Assembly (NCBI RefSeq): GCF_029076845.1
Contig: NZ_JARESE010000049.1
Coordinates: forward strand, 1-64,000
DNA: 64,000 nt
Source of the DNA: Novosphingobium album (ex Liu et al. 2023)
GTDB lineage: Bacteria; Pseudomonadota; Alphaproteobacteria; Sphingomonadales; Sphingomonadaceae
Direction of reading: 5' to 3'
The position numbers were made by a program, and so were the translations under genes. The notes under the pieces were generated by a model that saw nothing but the letters and a program-made list of their open reading frames with translations, was not told where the DNA came from and made no database searches. This document shows, piece by piece, positions 43,325 to 52,890 of the stretch (within the stretch, counting starts at the first letter, position 1; each line of letters opens with the position of its first letter).

Positions 43325-44079
43325 CGCGCCGCGTCCATCAGGTCGCGCATTCGCCGCACGCTGGCCTCCAGCCCGGTAAAGATCGCCTCGCCGATCAGGT
43401 AATGGCCGATGTTCAGCTCGGCCAGTTGCGGGATCGCCGCGATCGGCTGGACGTTCTCGTAAGTCAGGCCATGGCCGGCGTGCGGTTCGATACCGTTCCT
43501 GACGGCGAGCGCGGCCATGTCGGCGATGCGCTTCAGCTCCACCGCCACCTGGGCGCCGGTGGCATGGGCATATTCGCCGGTGTGGAATTCGACCACCGGC
43601 GCGCCCAGCTTCATCGCCGCCTCGATCTGGCGCGGCTCGGGCGCGATGAACAGGCTGACGCGGACCCCGGCGTCGGAAAGCCGGGCCACGATCGGCGCGA
43701 GCTGGTTGTGCAGCCCCGCCGCGTCGAGCCCGCCCTCGGTGGTGCGCTCCTCGCGCTTTTCGGGGACGATGCAGGCGGCGTGCGGCGCGTGACGCAGCGC
43801 GATCGCCACCATCTCGTCGGTCGCTGCCATTTCCAGGTTGAGCGGCAGGCCGGTGGCCGACTGGACGCGGGCCAGATCCTCGTCGCGGATATGGCGCCGG
43901 TCCTCGCGCAAGTGCACGGTGATGCCGTCGCCGCCGGCCTGCGCGACGATCTCGGCCGCGCGCGCCGGATCGGGATGGTCGCCCCCGCGCGCGTTGCGGA
44001 TGGTGGCGACGTGGTCGATGTTGACGCCAAGGCGCAAGGGCAACGGCCGGGGAAGCGGCGCGGGCAGGGGGGCGTTCAT
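43321..44079 (-). CDS. pdxJ: pyridoxine 5'-phosphate synthase
   Basis: A 252-residue PdxJ with [15 protein letters not shown], the H-L-R-E-D-R-R-H-I block and [10 protein letters not shown] near the end. It condenses 1-deoxyxylulose-5-phosphate with 3-amino-2-oxopropyl phosphate to give PNP. The ATG at 44079 is used; a GTG at 44097 overlapping the pyrE stop (GTGA) is an attractive alternative that adds six residues. The N-terminus has a Pro/Leu-rich run. Confidence 0.96.
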   Translation of the reverse strand: MNAPLPAPLPRPLPLRLGVNIDHVATIRNARGGDHPDPARAAEIVAQAGGDGITVHLREDRRHIRDEDLARVQSATGLPLNLEMAATDEMVAIALRHAPHAACIVPEKREERTTEGGLDAAGLHNQLAPIVARLSDAGVRVSLFIAPEPRQIEAAMKLGAPVVEFHTGEYAHATGAQVAVELKRIADMAALAVRNGIEPHAGHGLTYENVQPIAAIPQLAELNIGHYLIGEAIFTGLEASVRRMRDLMDAAR

Positions 44080-44093
44080 GCCGGGCTGGTCGT

Positions 44094-44678
44094 TCACGGC
44101 TGCGCGCGGCTGCCGGGCTTGACCGCCGGCGTGGCCGCCAGTTCGGGCGGCAGCGCGTCGACCGCGTAAGTCGGGAAGTTGATCGCGACGAGCGGGTGGA
44201 ACGGCACGCCCAGATCGACCGTGCCGGCCGACCGATCGACCAGCGCGGCCGCGGCGATGACCTTGCCGCCCGCCGCCTCGATCGCGGCGATCGCCTCGCG
44301 CGAGGACTTGCCCGTCGTCACCACGTCCTCGACCATCAGCACCTTGTCGCCCGGTTCGAGCGAGAAGCCGCGCCGCAGCTCGAACGTGCCTTCGGGCCGT
44401 TCGACGAACATCGCATCCACTTTCAGCGCGCGGCCCATCTCCTGGCCGATGATCACGCCGCCCATCGCGGGGGAGACCACCTTGTCGATCTGCCGGCGCA
44501 CTTCGTTCGGCAGCTTCGCGGCCAGCGCCACCGCCAGCCGCGCGGCGCGATCCGGGTTCATCAGGACTCGGGCGCATTGCAGGTAGTGCGCGCTGTGCCG
44601 GCCGGACGACAGCAGGAAGTGTCCTTCCAGCAGGGCCTTGCTGGCGCGGAATTCGGCGAGGACCTCTTCCTCGTTCAT
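44094..44678 (-). CDS. pyrE: orotate phosphoribosyltransferase
   Basis: A 194-residue PyrE of the short alphaproteobacterial type. It has F-L-L-S-S-G-R-H-S near residue 22 and the PRPP-binding motif [14 protein letters not shown]. It makes orotidine monophosphate in pyrimidine synthesis. The ATG at 44678 is preferred over 45023, which would overlap the opposite-strand oxidase promoter. It heads the pyrE-pdxJ-acpS-lepB set. Confidence 0.96.
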   Translation of the reverse strand: MNEEEVLAEFRASKALLEGHFLLSSGRHSAHYLQCARVLMNPDRAARLAVALAAKLPNEVRRQIDKVVSPAMGGVIIGQEMGRALKVDAMFVERPEGTFELRRGFSLEPGDKVLMVEDVVTTGKSSREAIAAIEAAGGKVIAAAALVDRSAGTVDLGVPFHPLVAINFPTYAVDALPPELAATPAVKPGSRAQP

Positions 44679-44761
44679 CGTGAACCTGTTCCTTCGGGCC
44701 GTTTTGGAGCGATATGGGGCAGGCGCGCGGCGCGCTCGCCCAAAAATTCCCCTAGAGGCGC

Positions 44762-44790
44762 TTGAGACGCGCCGCAAGCGCGCGTATAGG
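44762..44790 (+). promoter_or_regulatory. sigma-70-like promoter of the cytochrome oxidase operon
   Basis: TTGAGA (44762-44767), a 17-base spacer and TATAGG (44785-44790) give a good -35/-10 pair. Transcription should begin near 44797, about 87 bases before the ctaC start. Confidence 0.55.
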
Positions 44791-44883
44791 CCCGGCGCAA
44801 GGGGTATCATATCCTCACTAACGGGGTGCGCGTCGGGGTCAGGATTCCCGTGCGCCGTCAAGGGAAACGGAAGCGGGAAAACG

Positions 44884-45996
44884 ATGAAATCCGGCGAAAT
44901 AGCACGTGCCGCAAGCCAGGCGTTGAAAGCTCTGGGGCTCTCTTTTGCACTGGCCCTCGCGCCGCAGGCGGCCCTTGCCGTCGCGCCCGCGCCAGCAGCT
45001 TCCGCCCCCGCCGTGACCAGCACCGCCGATGCGGCCGCGCCCGCGGCTGACGCCGCCGCTCCGGTCGCCGCCGCCGCCGGTTCCTACACGCCGCTGAAGC
45101 CGATCGAGGGCGTGGGGATGCCGGTCGATGGCGCCATCGGCCTGCAGCAGCAGTATTCTCCGCTCGGTGAATATGGCCACTGGATGCACAACGTGGTGCT
45201 GCTGCCGATCATCACCGTGATCTGCGTGCTGGTGCTGGTGCTGCTGCTGATCGTCATCGTGCGCTATAACCGCCGCGCCAATCCGGTCGCGTCGAAGACC
45301 AGCCACAACACGCTGATCGAAGTGATCTGGACGCTGGTTCCGGTGCTGATCCTGATCGGCATCGCGGTCCCCTCGATCGACCTGCTGGCCAAGCAGTTCA
45401 AGCCGGCGCCGGCCAAGGCGCTGACCATCAAGGTCACGGGCAACCAGTGGTTCTGGACTTACGGCTATCCCGACAACGGCGATTTCGAAGTCGTCTCCAA
45501 CATGCTCAACGTGCCCGGCCAGCCGACGATCAACAACGGCGTGCGCGACGTCGGCTCCAAGCCCTGGGACGGTCCTTCGCACCTGGAAGTGGACAACCGC
45601 ATGGTGGTGCCCGTGGGTGAGCCGATCCGCCTGCAGATCACCGCGGCCGACGTGATCCACTCGTTCGCCGTGCCCTCGCTGTGGTTCAAGCTCGACGCCG
45701 TTCCCGGCCGCATCAACGAGAAGGTGCTCTTCGTCGAGAAGCCGGGCGTCTATTACGGCCAGTGCTCCGAACTGTGCGGCGTCAAGCACGGCTACATGCC
45801 GATCGCGGTCGAGGCGCTGCCGCGCGACAAGTACAACGCCTGGGTGCTGACGCACGCGGGCGGTGTGATCGACGGGCAGAAGAAGCCCGAAGCGGCTCCG
45901 GCCGCCGCCGCTCCCGTGGCCGATGCCACGGCCGACGCGGCCGCAGATGCTTCCGAAGCTCCGGCCGCGGATGCTTCCGCGGCTCCCGCCGCCTAA
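44884..45996 (+). CDS. ctaC: cytochrome c oxidase subunit II
   Basis: A 370-residue subunit II with signal peptide (about 1-33), two transmembrane helices (about 100-120 and 145-165) and a periplasmic CuA domain. CuA ligands are in [12 protein letters not shown], at Cys294, Cys298, His302 and Met305. It accepts electrons from cytochrome c. Both ends carry Ala/Pro-rich low-complexity stretches, about 35 residues after the signal peptide and about 35 at the C-terminus, that lengthen it beyond most homologues. The ATG at 44884 follows a GGGAAAACG region. Confidence 0.95.
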   Translation: MKSGEIARAASQALKALGLSFALALAPQAALAVAPAPAASAPAVTSTADAAAPAADAAAPVAAAAGSYTPLKPIEGVGMPVDGAIGLQQQYSPLGEYGHWMHNVVLLPIITVICVLVLVLLLIVIVRYNRRANPVASKTSHNTLIEVIWTLVPVLILIGIAVPSIDLLAKQFKPAPAKALTIKVTGNQWFWTYGYPDNGDFEVVSNMLNVPGQPTINNGVRDVGSKPWDGPSHLEVDNRMVVPVGEPIRLQITAADVIHSFAVPSLWFKLDAVPGRINEKVLFVEKPGVYYGQCSELCGVKHGYMPIAVEALPRDKYNAWVLTHAGGVIDGQKKPEAAPAAAAPVADATADAAADASEAPAADASAAPAA

Positions 45997-46027
45997 GCCC
46001 GAAATCGCAGACACAGGTCCCAGAATC

Positions 46028-47713
46028 ATGGCAACCACCGCAGAACACTTCCAGGCCCACGGCGATGACCACGGCCACGCCGATCATGATCACAAGCCGG
46101 CGTTCTTCGCCCGCTGGTTCATGTCGACCAATCACAAGGACATCGGCACGATGTACCTGATCTTCGCGATCTTCGCGGGGATCGTGGGCGGCGCCTTCTC
46201 GGGCATGATGCGGCTGGAACTGGCCCATCCGGGCATCCAGTACCTTGATACCTTCGCCCGCTGGTTCGGCGCGACCAACCCGGATTTCAACGCGACGCTG
46301 CACACCTGGAACGTGCTGATCACCGCGCACGGCCTGATCATGGTGTTCTTCATGGTCATGCCCGCGATCATCGGCGGCTTCGGCAACTGGTTCGTGCCGA
46401 TCATGATCGGCGCGCCGGACATGGCGTTCCCGCGCATGAACAACATCTCGTTCTGGCTGACCGTTGCCGGCTTCCTCTCGCTGATGACCTCGGCCTTCGT
46501 GCCCGGCGGCCTCGGCAACGGCGCGGGCACCGGCTGGACGGTCTACGCTCCGCTTTCGACGTACGGCTCCACCGGGCCGGCGGTCGATTTCGGCATCTTC
46601 GCGCTGCACCTTGCCGGTGCCGGCTCGATCATGGGCGCGATCAACTTCATCACCACCATCTTCAACATGCGCGCGCCGGGCATGACCATGCACAAGATGC
46701 CGCTGTTCGTGTGGTCGGTGCTGGTCACCGCGTTCCTGCTGCTGCTTTCGCTGCCCGTGCTCGCCGCGGCGATCACCATGCTGCTGACCGATCGCAACTT
46801 CGGCACCACCTTCTTCGATCCGGCCGGCGGCGGCGATCCGATCCTGTACCAGCACCTGTTCTGGTTCTTCGGCCACCCCGAAGTCTACATCATGATCCTG
46901 CCCGGCTTCGGCATCATCTCGCAGATCATCTCGACCTTCTCGAAGAAGCCGGTGTTCGGCTACCTCGGCATGGCCTACGCCATGGTCGCGATCGGCGTGG
47001 TCGGCTTCATCGTGTGGGCGCACCACATGTACACCACCGGCCTTTCGGTGAACACGAAGATGTACTTCACTGCCGCCACCATGGTCATCGCGGTGCCCAC
47101 CGGCATCAAGATCTTCTCGTGGATCGCGACGATGTGGGGCGGTTCGGTCGAGTTCAAGTCGCCGATGGTCTGGGCGATGGGCTTCATCTTCCTGTTCACG
47201 GTCGGCGGCGTCACCGGCGTCGTGCTGGCGAACGGCGGCGTGGATGACGTGCTGCACGATACCTATTACGTCGTCGCGCACTTCCACTACGTGCTCTCGC
47301 TTGGCGCCGTGACCGCGCTCTTCGCCGGGTTCTACTACTGGTTCCCGAAGATGAGCGGCCGCTGGCACTCCGAACTGCTCGCGCACATCCACTTCTGGGT
47401 GTTCTTCGTGGGCGTGAACATGATCTTCTTCCCGATGCACTTCCTCGGGCTGCAGGGTATGCCGCGCCGTTATCCCGATTACGCCGAAGCCTATGCGCAG
47501 TGGAACTCGGTGGCCACCGATGGCTACATGATCATGGCGGCTTCGCTGGTGATCTGGTTCATCAACATCGCCTATGCATTCACCGCCGGCAAGAAGGCGG
47601 AAGGCAACTACTGGGGCGAAGGCGCGACGACGCTCGAATGGACACTGTCGAGCCCGCCGCCGTTCCACCAGTTCGAAACGCTGCCGGTGATCGAGGCGAC
47701 TGCGCATCACTGA
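46028..47713 (+). CDS. ctaD: cytochrome c oxidase subunit I
   Basis: A 561-residue haem-copper oxidase subunit I of the aa3 type with about twelve helices. The family signature [14 protein letters not shown] covers the His-Tyr cofactor and CuB ligand, and [17 protein letters not shown] holds later haem ligands. It reduces O2 and pumps protons. A His/Asp-rich N-terminus (residues 8-22) precedes [13 protein letters not shown]. The ATG at 46028 lies 31 bases after ctaC. Confidence 0.97.
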   Translation: MATTAEHFQAHGDDHGHADHDHKPAFFARWFMSTNHKDIGTMYLIFAIFAGIVGGAFSGMMRLELAHPGIQYLDTFARWFGATNPDFNATLHTWNVLITAHGLIMVFFMVMPAIIGGFGNWFVPIMIGAPDMAFPRMNNISFWLTVAGFLSLMTSAFVPGGLGNGAGTGWTVYAPLSTYGSTGPAVDFGIFALHLAGAGSIMGAINFITTIFNMRAPGMTMHKMPLFVWSVLVTAFLLLLSLPVLAAAITMLLTDRNFGTTFFDPAGGGDPILYQHLFWFFGHPEVYIMILPGFGIISQIISTFSKKPVFGYLGMAYAMVAIGVVGFIVWAHHMYTTGLSVNTKMYFTAATMVIAVPTGIKIFSWIATMWGGSVEFKSPMVWAMGFIFLFTVGGVTGVVLANGGVDDVLHDTYYVVAHFHYVLSLGAVTALFAGFYYWFPKMSGRWHSELLAHIHFWVFFVGVNMIFFPMHFLGLQGMPRRYPDYAEAYAQWNSVATDGYMIMAASLVIWFINIAYAFTAGKKAEGNYWGEGATTLEWTLSSPPPFHQFETLPVIEATAHH

Positions 47714-47750
47714 GCCCGGCCTTGCCCGGTCATCGCGATCCGCGCACGCC

Positions 47751-47782
47751 AATCCGGGGCCCCGCCATGGGTGCCCCGGATT
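47751..47782 (+). terminator. perfect hairpin between ctaD and ctaB
   Basis: AATCCGGGGC (47751-47760) and GCCCCGGATT (47773-47782) are exact complements around a 12-base loop, followed by only TT. It probably tunes how much transcript reaches ctaB and the assembly genes. Confidence 0.6.
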
Positions 47783-47828
47783 TGTGCCTCGCAATGAACC
47801 GGCAAGGGTGTAGGATCGACAGGCAGCC

Positions 47829-48737
47829 ATGACCGCGACGACAACCGCAAAGCATATCCCGGCCGACTGGCGCGATTTCTTCGCGCTGACCAAGCCCAGG
47901 GTGATGAGCCTGGTGATCTTCACCGGGCTGTGCGGGCTGATCGCCGCGCCCGAGCGGATTCATCCGGTGCTGGCCTTCACCGCGATCCTGTGCATCGCGG
48001 TGGGCGCGGGCGGCGCCGCCGCGCTCAACCAGTGGTGGGAAGCCGATCTCGATGCCGGGATGAAGCGCACCGCCGCGCGGCCGCTGCCCACTGGGCGGAT
48101 CGGCCGCACCGACGCGCGCGATTTCGGCGTGGCGCTCTCGGTCGGATCGGTGCTGCTGATGGGGCTGGCGATCGGCTGGCTGGCCGCCGGCATCCTGGCC
48201 GTCTCGATCGTCTATTACGCGGTGGTCTATACGATCTGGCTCAAGCCGCGCACACCGCAGAACATCGTCATCGGCGGCGGTGCCGGCGCGTTCCCGCCGC
48301 TGATCGGCTGGGTCGCGGCCACGGGCCAGATCACGCTGATGCCGGTGCTGCTGTTCGCCATCATCTTCTTCTGGACGCCGCCGCACTTCTGGTCGCTCGC
48401 GCTGTTCGTGCAAAGCGATTACGCCAAGGTGGGTATCCCGATGCTGCCGGTGGTCGCGGGCGAGAAGGTCACGCGGCGCCAGATCCTGATCTATGCCGTC
48501 CTGCTGCTGCCGCTCAGCGTCCTGCCCTGGTGGGTCGGCGGTGCCGGCATGGTCTATGGCGCGTCGGCTTTCGCGCTGTCGTTGCTGTTCCTGGCGCTGT
48601 CGCTGCGCGTCGGGCTGCGCGAACGGACTGGCCCGGATGACCGGATGAAGCCGGAAAAGCAGCTTTTCGCCTATTCGGTGCTTTACCTCTTCGCGCTGTT
48701 CGCGGCGCTGGTGGTGGATCGGCTGGTGGGCGCATGA
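47829..48737 (+). CDS. ctaB: protohaem IX farnesyltransferase (haem O synthase)
   Basis: A 302-residue UbiA-family prenyltransferase with about nine membrane segments. The substrate-binding motif [15 protein letters not shown] and the later [21 protein letters not shown] fit CtaB/CyoE. It makes haem O for the oxidase. The stop overlaps the next small gene (ATGA). Confidence 0.96.
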   Translation: MTATTTAKHIPADWRDFFALTKPRVMSLVIFTGLCGLIAAPERIHPVLAFTAILCIAVGAGGAAALNQWWEADLDAGMKRTAARPLPTGRIGRTDARDFGVALSVGSVLLMGLAIGWLAAGILAVSIVYYAVVYTIWLKPRTPQNIVIGGGAGAFPPLIGWVAATGQITLMPVLLFAIIFFWTPPHFWSLALFVQSDYAKVGIPMLPVVAGEKVTRRQILIYAVLLLPLSVLPWWVGGAGMVYGASAFALSLLFLALSLRVGLRERTGPDDRMKPEKQLFAYSVLYLFALFAALVVDRLVGA

Positions 48738-48850
48738 CCGAGGGACCGGACCCCGAGCGCATCCGCCGCAGCCGCAATCGCGTGCTCGGGCTGCTGCTGG
48801 CCGCCTTCGTCGTGCTGGTGTTCTTCATCTCGATCGCGAAGATGGGCTGA
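48734..48850 (+). CDS. 38-residue single-pass membrane protein in the cta operon
   Basis: A very short gene between ctaB and ctaG with exact four-base and one-base overlaps on either side, which argues that it is translated. The 38 residues form an acidic/basic N-terminal half ([13 protein letters not shown]) and one membrane helix ([17 protein letters not shown]). Small proteins of this size (CoxF-like or unnamed) often sit here in alphaproteobacteria. An oxidase-assembly role is inferred from position. Confidence 0.75.
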   Translation: MTEGPDPERIRRSRNRVLGLLLAAFVVLVFFISIAKMG

Positions 48851-49440
48851 TGCCGGCCGTTGGAACCCTGCACAAACGCAACAAGCGAGTGGGCGTGATC
48901 GCGCTGGCCATGGCGGGCGCGATGCTGGGCCTCGGCTTCGCCTCGGTACCGCTTTACCGCATGTTCTGCCAGGTGACGGGATTCGACGGCACCACCCAGC
49001 GCGCCGACGAGGCCAAGGCCGCCAGCGTTTCCGTCACCGGGCACACGATCTCGATCCGCTTCGACGCCAATGTCGAGCGTGGCATGGACTGGCAGTTCAA
49101 GCCGCTGCAGGTGACCGACACGATCTCCATCGGCGCGCGTGACATGGCGCTGTTCTGGGCGAAGAACACGTCTGACCATGCGATCACCGGCATGGCCACG
49201 TTCAATGTCGAACCGGAATATGTCGGCAAATATTTCAACAAGATACAGTGCTTCTGCTTCACCGAGCAGACACTCAAGCCCGGGCAGGAAGTGCGTATGC
49301 CCGTGCTTTACTATGTAGACCCGGCCATCCTTGACGATCCCGATGCGAAGGACGTCGAGCAGATCACGCTGAGCTACACATTCCACCCCTCGGCGGACAG
49401 CGGCGCAAAGGCACTGGACCGTACCGGGTCGGGCGTTTAA
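48850..49440 (+). CDS. ctaG: cytochrome c oxidase assembly protein CtaG (Cox11)
   Basis: A 196-residue Cox11/CtaG, single N-terminal membrane helix (about 15-35) and periplasmic immunoglobulin-like domain. The copper motif C-F-C-F-T-E-Q and the upstream F-C-Q-V-T-G-F-D-G-T are diagnostic. It inserts copper into the CuB site of subunit I. It begins one base after the overlap with the small membrane-protein gene and ends 67 bases before ctaE. Confidence 0.96.
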   Translation: MPAVGTLHKRNKRVGVIALAMAGAMLGLGFASVPLYRMFCQVTGFDGTTQRADEAKAASVSVTGHTISIRFDANVERGMDWQFKPLQVTDTISIGARDMALFWAKNTSDHAITGMATFNVEPEYVGKYFNKIQCFCFTEQTLKPGQEVRMPVLYYVDPAILDDPDAKDVEQITLSYTFHPSADSGAKALDRTGSGV

Positions 49441-49507
49441 GGGGCGCACGGGCTAACCATCGCGGCTTCCGCGCCGCAGGCATTCGAGAGACGGGGACGA
49501 AGGCATC

Positions 49508-50329
49508 ATGGCCGGAACCAAGCACCACGATTACCACATTCTTCCGCCGGACATCGTCCCGCTGCTGACCACGATTGGCGCCTTCACCTTCACCTCGGGC
49601 ATGGTGCTGTTCATGCACGACATGCCGGGTGGCCACTTCGTGCCCTGGCTGGGCCTGGCGCTGCTGCTGGCCTCGATGTTCGCGTGGTTCTCCAAGATCG
49701 TGAAGGAAGCGCACGCCGGCGATCACACCCCGGTGGTCCAGCTTCACCAGCGCTATGGCATGATCCTGTTCATCGCTTCGGAAGTGATGTTCTTCGTCGG
49801 CTGGTTCTGGGCCTTCTTCGATTTCTCGCTGTTCCCCTCGACGATCGCCGAGACGGTCGGCGGCCAGTGGCCGCCCAAGAGCATCGAGGCGGTGATGGAC
49901 GCCTTCGACCTGCCGCTGCTCAACACGCTGATCCTGCTCTGCTCGGGCACCACGGTCACCTGGGCGCACCACGCGCTGATCCACGGCGATCGCGACGGGC
50001 TGAAGAAGGGCCTGTGGGCCACGGTGCTGCTGGGTATGCTGTTCACCTCGATCCAGGCTTACGAATATATCCACGCGCCGTTCCCGTTCGGCGTGAACAC
50101 CTTCGGCTCGGCGTTCTACATGGCGACGGGCTTCCACGGCTTCCACGTCATCGTCGGCACGATCATGCTGATCGTCTGCCTGGTGCGCGCCTATCAGGGT
50201 GATTTCACGCCGCGCCAGCACTTCGGCTTCGAAGCCGCCGCCTGGTACTGGCACTTTGTCGACGTGGTCTGGCTGTTCCTCTTCGTCGCGGTCTATGTCT
50301 GGGGTGGCTGGGGCTACCCGACGCACTGA
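49508..50329 (+). CDS. ctaE: cytochrome c oxidase subunit III
   Basis: A 273-residue subunit III with seven helices. Typical blocks are S-E-V-M-F-F-V-G-W-F-W-A-F-F, G-T-T-V-T-W-A-H-H-A and G-F-H-G-F-H-V-I-V-G-T. It stabilises subunits I and II. The ATG has an upstream GAAGGCATC region and GGGGACGA. Confidence 0.97.
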   Translation: MAGTKHHDYHILPPDIVPLLTTIGAFTFTSGMVLFMHDMPGGHFVPWLGLALLLASMFAWFSKIVKEAHAGDHTPVVQLHQRYGMILFIASEVMFFVGWFWAFFDFSLFPSTIAETVGGQWPPKSIEAVMDAFDLPLLNTLILLCSGTTVTWAHHALIHGDRDGLKKGLWATVLLGMLFTSIQAYEYIHAPFPFGVNTFGSAFYMATGFHGFHVIVGTIMLIVCLVRAYQGDFTPRQHFGFEAAAWYWHFVDVVWLFLFVAVYVWGGWGYPTH

Positions 50330-50344
50330 CGGCCGGCGCGTTCC

Positions 50345-50731
50345 GTGGCCGATACCGAACCAGAACACGCAGGGCAGCCGGGGATCGCCTCGGCTGCCCT
50401 TTTCGGTCTGTGCCCGCGCTGCGGCGCGCGCACGCTGTTCGGCGGCCTTGCCAGCTTCGCCCCGCGCTGCCGCGTCTGCGGGCTGGATTTTTCCGGGTTC
50501 AACGTGGGTGACGGGCCGGCGGCCTTCCTCACGCTGATCGTCGGCGCGCTGATCGCGGTGCTGGCGATCTGGGTGCAGCTTTCGTTCGAACCGCCGTTCT
50601 GGGTCCATATCCTGCTCTGGGTGCCGCTGACGACGCTGGCGGTGGTCGGTGGGCTGCGCGCGGGCAAAGCGGCGCTGCTGGCCGCCGAATACCAGCGCCG
50701 CGCGGGCGAGGGCCGGCCGAGGGACGAGTGA
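50345..50731 (+). CDS. DUF983 membrane protein
   Basis: A 128-residue protein with two membrane helices (about 58-80 and 85-105). The N-terminal zinc-ribbon-like pattern C-P-R-C-G (23-27) pairs with C-R-V-C-G-L-D-F (about 42-49), as usual in DUF983. Members occur with oxidase or heavy-metal genes; the function is unknown. The GTG start at 50345 is the best available, 16 bases after ctaE. It overlaps the SURF1 gene by one base. Confidence 0.82.
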   Translation: MADTEPEHAGQPGIASAALFGLCPRCGARTLFGGLASFAPRCRVCGLDFSGFNVGDGPAAFLTLIVGALIAVLAIWVQLSFEPPFWVHILLWVPLTTLAVVGGLRAGKAALLAAEYQRRAGEGRPRDE

Positions 50732-51318
50732 TGCGGCGCGTGCCTGTTTTCGCGACCCTGCTGGTCCTGGCCGCGGTCGCGACGATGATCGCGCTCGGCT
50801 TCTGGCAGATCCGGCGCCTGCACGAAAAGGAAGCGCTGCTCGCGCATTATGCCGCCGCGCAGGCGACGTCCGCCGAAGTGCCATGGCCGGCGGACGCGCA
50901 AGCAGCCCAAGCCGCGCTCTATCGCCATGCGCGAGTACTTTGCGGCAAGGTGCTCGATCGCACCAGCATCGCCGGGCGCAGCGCTCGCGGCGAGGCGGGG
51001 GTGGCGCAAGTGGCGGACTGCGCCTTGCCCGGCGGCGGCACGGCCCGCGTCGTGCTGGGCTGGTCGCGCCAGCCGGCGGCTGGGCTCGGCTGGCAAGGCG
51101 GCGAAGTGCGCGGCATCCTCGCGCCCGGCCCGCGCCTGGTCGCCGATCCGCCGCTGGCGGGGCTGGAGGCCAACGCGCCGCCCGATCCGGCGGAGATCCC
51201 CAACAACCACCTGGCTTATGCCGTCCAGTGGTTCCTGTTCGCGCTCACCGCGCTGGTGATCTATGCGCTGGCGCTGCGCAAGCGCTGGAACGCCGCGCCC
51301 GGAACGCCGCGCACCTGA
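50731..51318 (+). CDS. SURF1-family cytochrome oxidase assembly protein
   Basis: A 195-residue SURF1/SenC-independent assembly factor with two membrane helices (about 4-24 and 172-190). Family marks are G-F-W-Q-I-R-R-L-H-E-K near the first helix and N-N-H-L-A-Y-A-V-Q-W-F-L-F-A before the last. It helps haem A delivery to subunit I. ATG 50731 is preferred over the adjacent GTG 50728. Confidence 0.92.
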   Translation: MRRVPVFATLLVLAAVATMIALGFWQIRRLHEKEALLAHYAAAQATSAEVPWPADAQAAQAALYRHARVLCGKVLDRTSIAGRSARGEAGVAQVADCALPGGGTARVVLGWSRQPAAGLGWQGGEVRGILAPGPRLVADPPLAGLEANAPPDPAEIPNNHLAYAVQWFLFALTALVIYALALRKRWNAAPGTPRT

Positions 51319-51489
51319 TTATCGGTCGATATGCTGGTGGTCGCGATGCCCAGCGCGAATCGGTGCGGGATGCAGCGCGCTGGCGCTGGCCTGATCGATG
51401 CGTCCCCGGCGTGCGAACCGCCAGTGAATAGGCCCGCGCTGCCGGAAGCGATTGCCACCGCGCGCGTGCGCGGCTAACCGCGCTTCGCA

Positions 51490-52890
51490 ATGGATTATGT
51501 CAGCACCCGGGGAAGCGCGCAGGCGCTCGATTTCGCAGGCGCGACGCTGGCCGGGCTGGCGTCGGACGGCGGGCTCTATGTGCCGCGCGAATGGCCGCGC
51601 TTCACCGAGGCCGAGATCGCGGCGATGGCCGGGCGGCCTTACGCGGAGCTTGCCGCCACCGTCATGGCCCCGTTCGTCGGCGAAAGCCTGACGCGCGAAC
51701 GCCTGCTGGACCTGTGCCGCGCCGCCTATGGCCGCTTCGCGCACAAGGCGGTGACGCCGGTGCGCCAGTTCGACGAGCAGCAGTGGCTGCTGGAGCTGTT
51801 CCACGGGCCCACGCTGGCGTTCAAGGACGTGGCGCTGCAATTGCTCGGGCTGCTGTTCGAGGAATTCCTCGGCCGGTCGGACCGTAACCTGACGATCGTG
51901 GGCGCGACCAGCGGCGATACCGGATCGGCGGCGATCGACGCGGTGGCGGGCCGCGCCAAGGTCGATATCTTCATGCTCCACCCGCGGGGCCGGGTGAGCG
52001 AGGTGCAGCGCCGGCAGATGACCACGGTGCTGGCGCCCAACGTGCACAACATCGCCATCGAAGGCAGCTTCGACGATGCGCAGGCGATGGTGAAGCGCAT
52101 GTTCAACGATGCGGCGATGACCGACCGCTTCGCCATCGGCGCGGTGAATTCGATCAACTGGGCGCGGCTGATGGCGCAAGTGGTCTATTACTTCGCCGCC
52201 GGGCTCCAGCTTGGCGCGCCGCACCGCCCGGTCGCCTTCTCGGTGCCGACCGGCAATTTTGGCGACGTTTTCGCCGGCTACGTCGCTGCGAAGATGGGCC
52301 TGCCGGTCGAACGGCTGATCGTCGCCACCAACGTCAACGACATCCTCCACCGTGCGTTGACCAGCGGCGATTATTCACAAGGCACCGTCACGCCCACCGC
52401 CGCGCCTTCGATGGATATCCAGGTCTCCTCGAACTTCGAGCGGCTGCTGTTCGATCTCGGCGGCTGCGACGGGGCCGCGCTCGCCGCGCAGATGGCGGGG
52501 TTCGAGGCGACCAAGACGATGCAGCTCACCAATGCGCAGGCGCAAGGCGCGGCGGCGCTGTTCACGAGCGCGCGGGCCGATGCCGACGAGATGAGCCAGG
52601 CGATTCGCTGGGCCTGGGAGGAATGCGGCGAGCTGATCGACCCGCACACCGCCTGCGGCGTCCACGCGGCGCGCGGCGCCGGGATCGACAAGGGCGTGCC
52701 GGTGGTGACGCTGGCGACGGCGCATCCCGCCAAGTTCCCCGACGCGGTCGAGCGCGCCACGGGCCAGCGCCCCTCGCTGCCCGTGCGGGTGGGCGACCTG
52801 TTCGAGCGCGAGGAACGCTGCGTCGATCTGCCCGGCGATTACGCGGCGGTGACGGCCTATGTGGCGGAGCACGCGGTTCCCAAGGGCTGA
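51490..52890 (+). CDS. thrC: threonine synthase
   Basis: A 466-residue PLP enzyme of the long threonine synthase type. The opening Y-V-S-T-R-G-S-A, the PLP lysine in G-P-T-L-A-F-K-D-V-A-L-Q and the phosphate-binding S-G-D-T-G-S-A-A are all present. It converts O-phosphohomoserine to threonine. The 171-base gap before it shows no clear promoter or regulatory structure. Its stop overlaps the next ATG by one base. Confidence 0.96.
   Translation: MDYVSTRGSAQALDFAGATLAGLASDGGLYVPREWPRFTEAEIAAMAGRPYAELAATVMAPFVGESLTRERLLDLCRAAYGRFAHKAVTPVRQFDEQQWLLELFHGPTLAFKDVALQLLGLLFEEFLGRSDRNLTIVGATSGDTGSAAIDAVAGRAKVDIFMLHPRGRVSEVQRRQMTTVLAPNVHNIAIEGSFDDAQAMVKRMFNDAAMTDRFAIGAVNSINWARLMAQVVYYFAAGLQLGAPHRPVAFSVPTGNFGDVFAGYVAAKMGLPVERLIVATNVNDILHRALTSGDYSQGTVTPTAAPSMDIQVSSNFERLLFDLGGCDGAALAAQMAGFEATKTMQLTNAQAQGAAALFTSARADADEMSQAIRWAWEECGELIDPHTACGVHAARGAGIDKGVPVVTLATAHPAKFPDAVERATGQRPSLPVRVGDLFEREERCVDLPGDYAAVTAYVAEHAVPKG

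Noticed and set aside
45782..47923. Open frame of 713 codons opposite the oxidase genes
   Set aside because: Shadow of ctaC and ctaD with His/Asp/Arg-rich composition and no domain; the plus-strand genes are certain.
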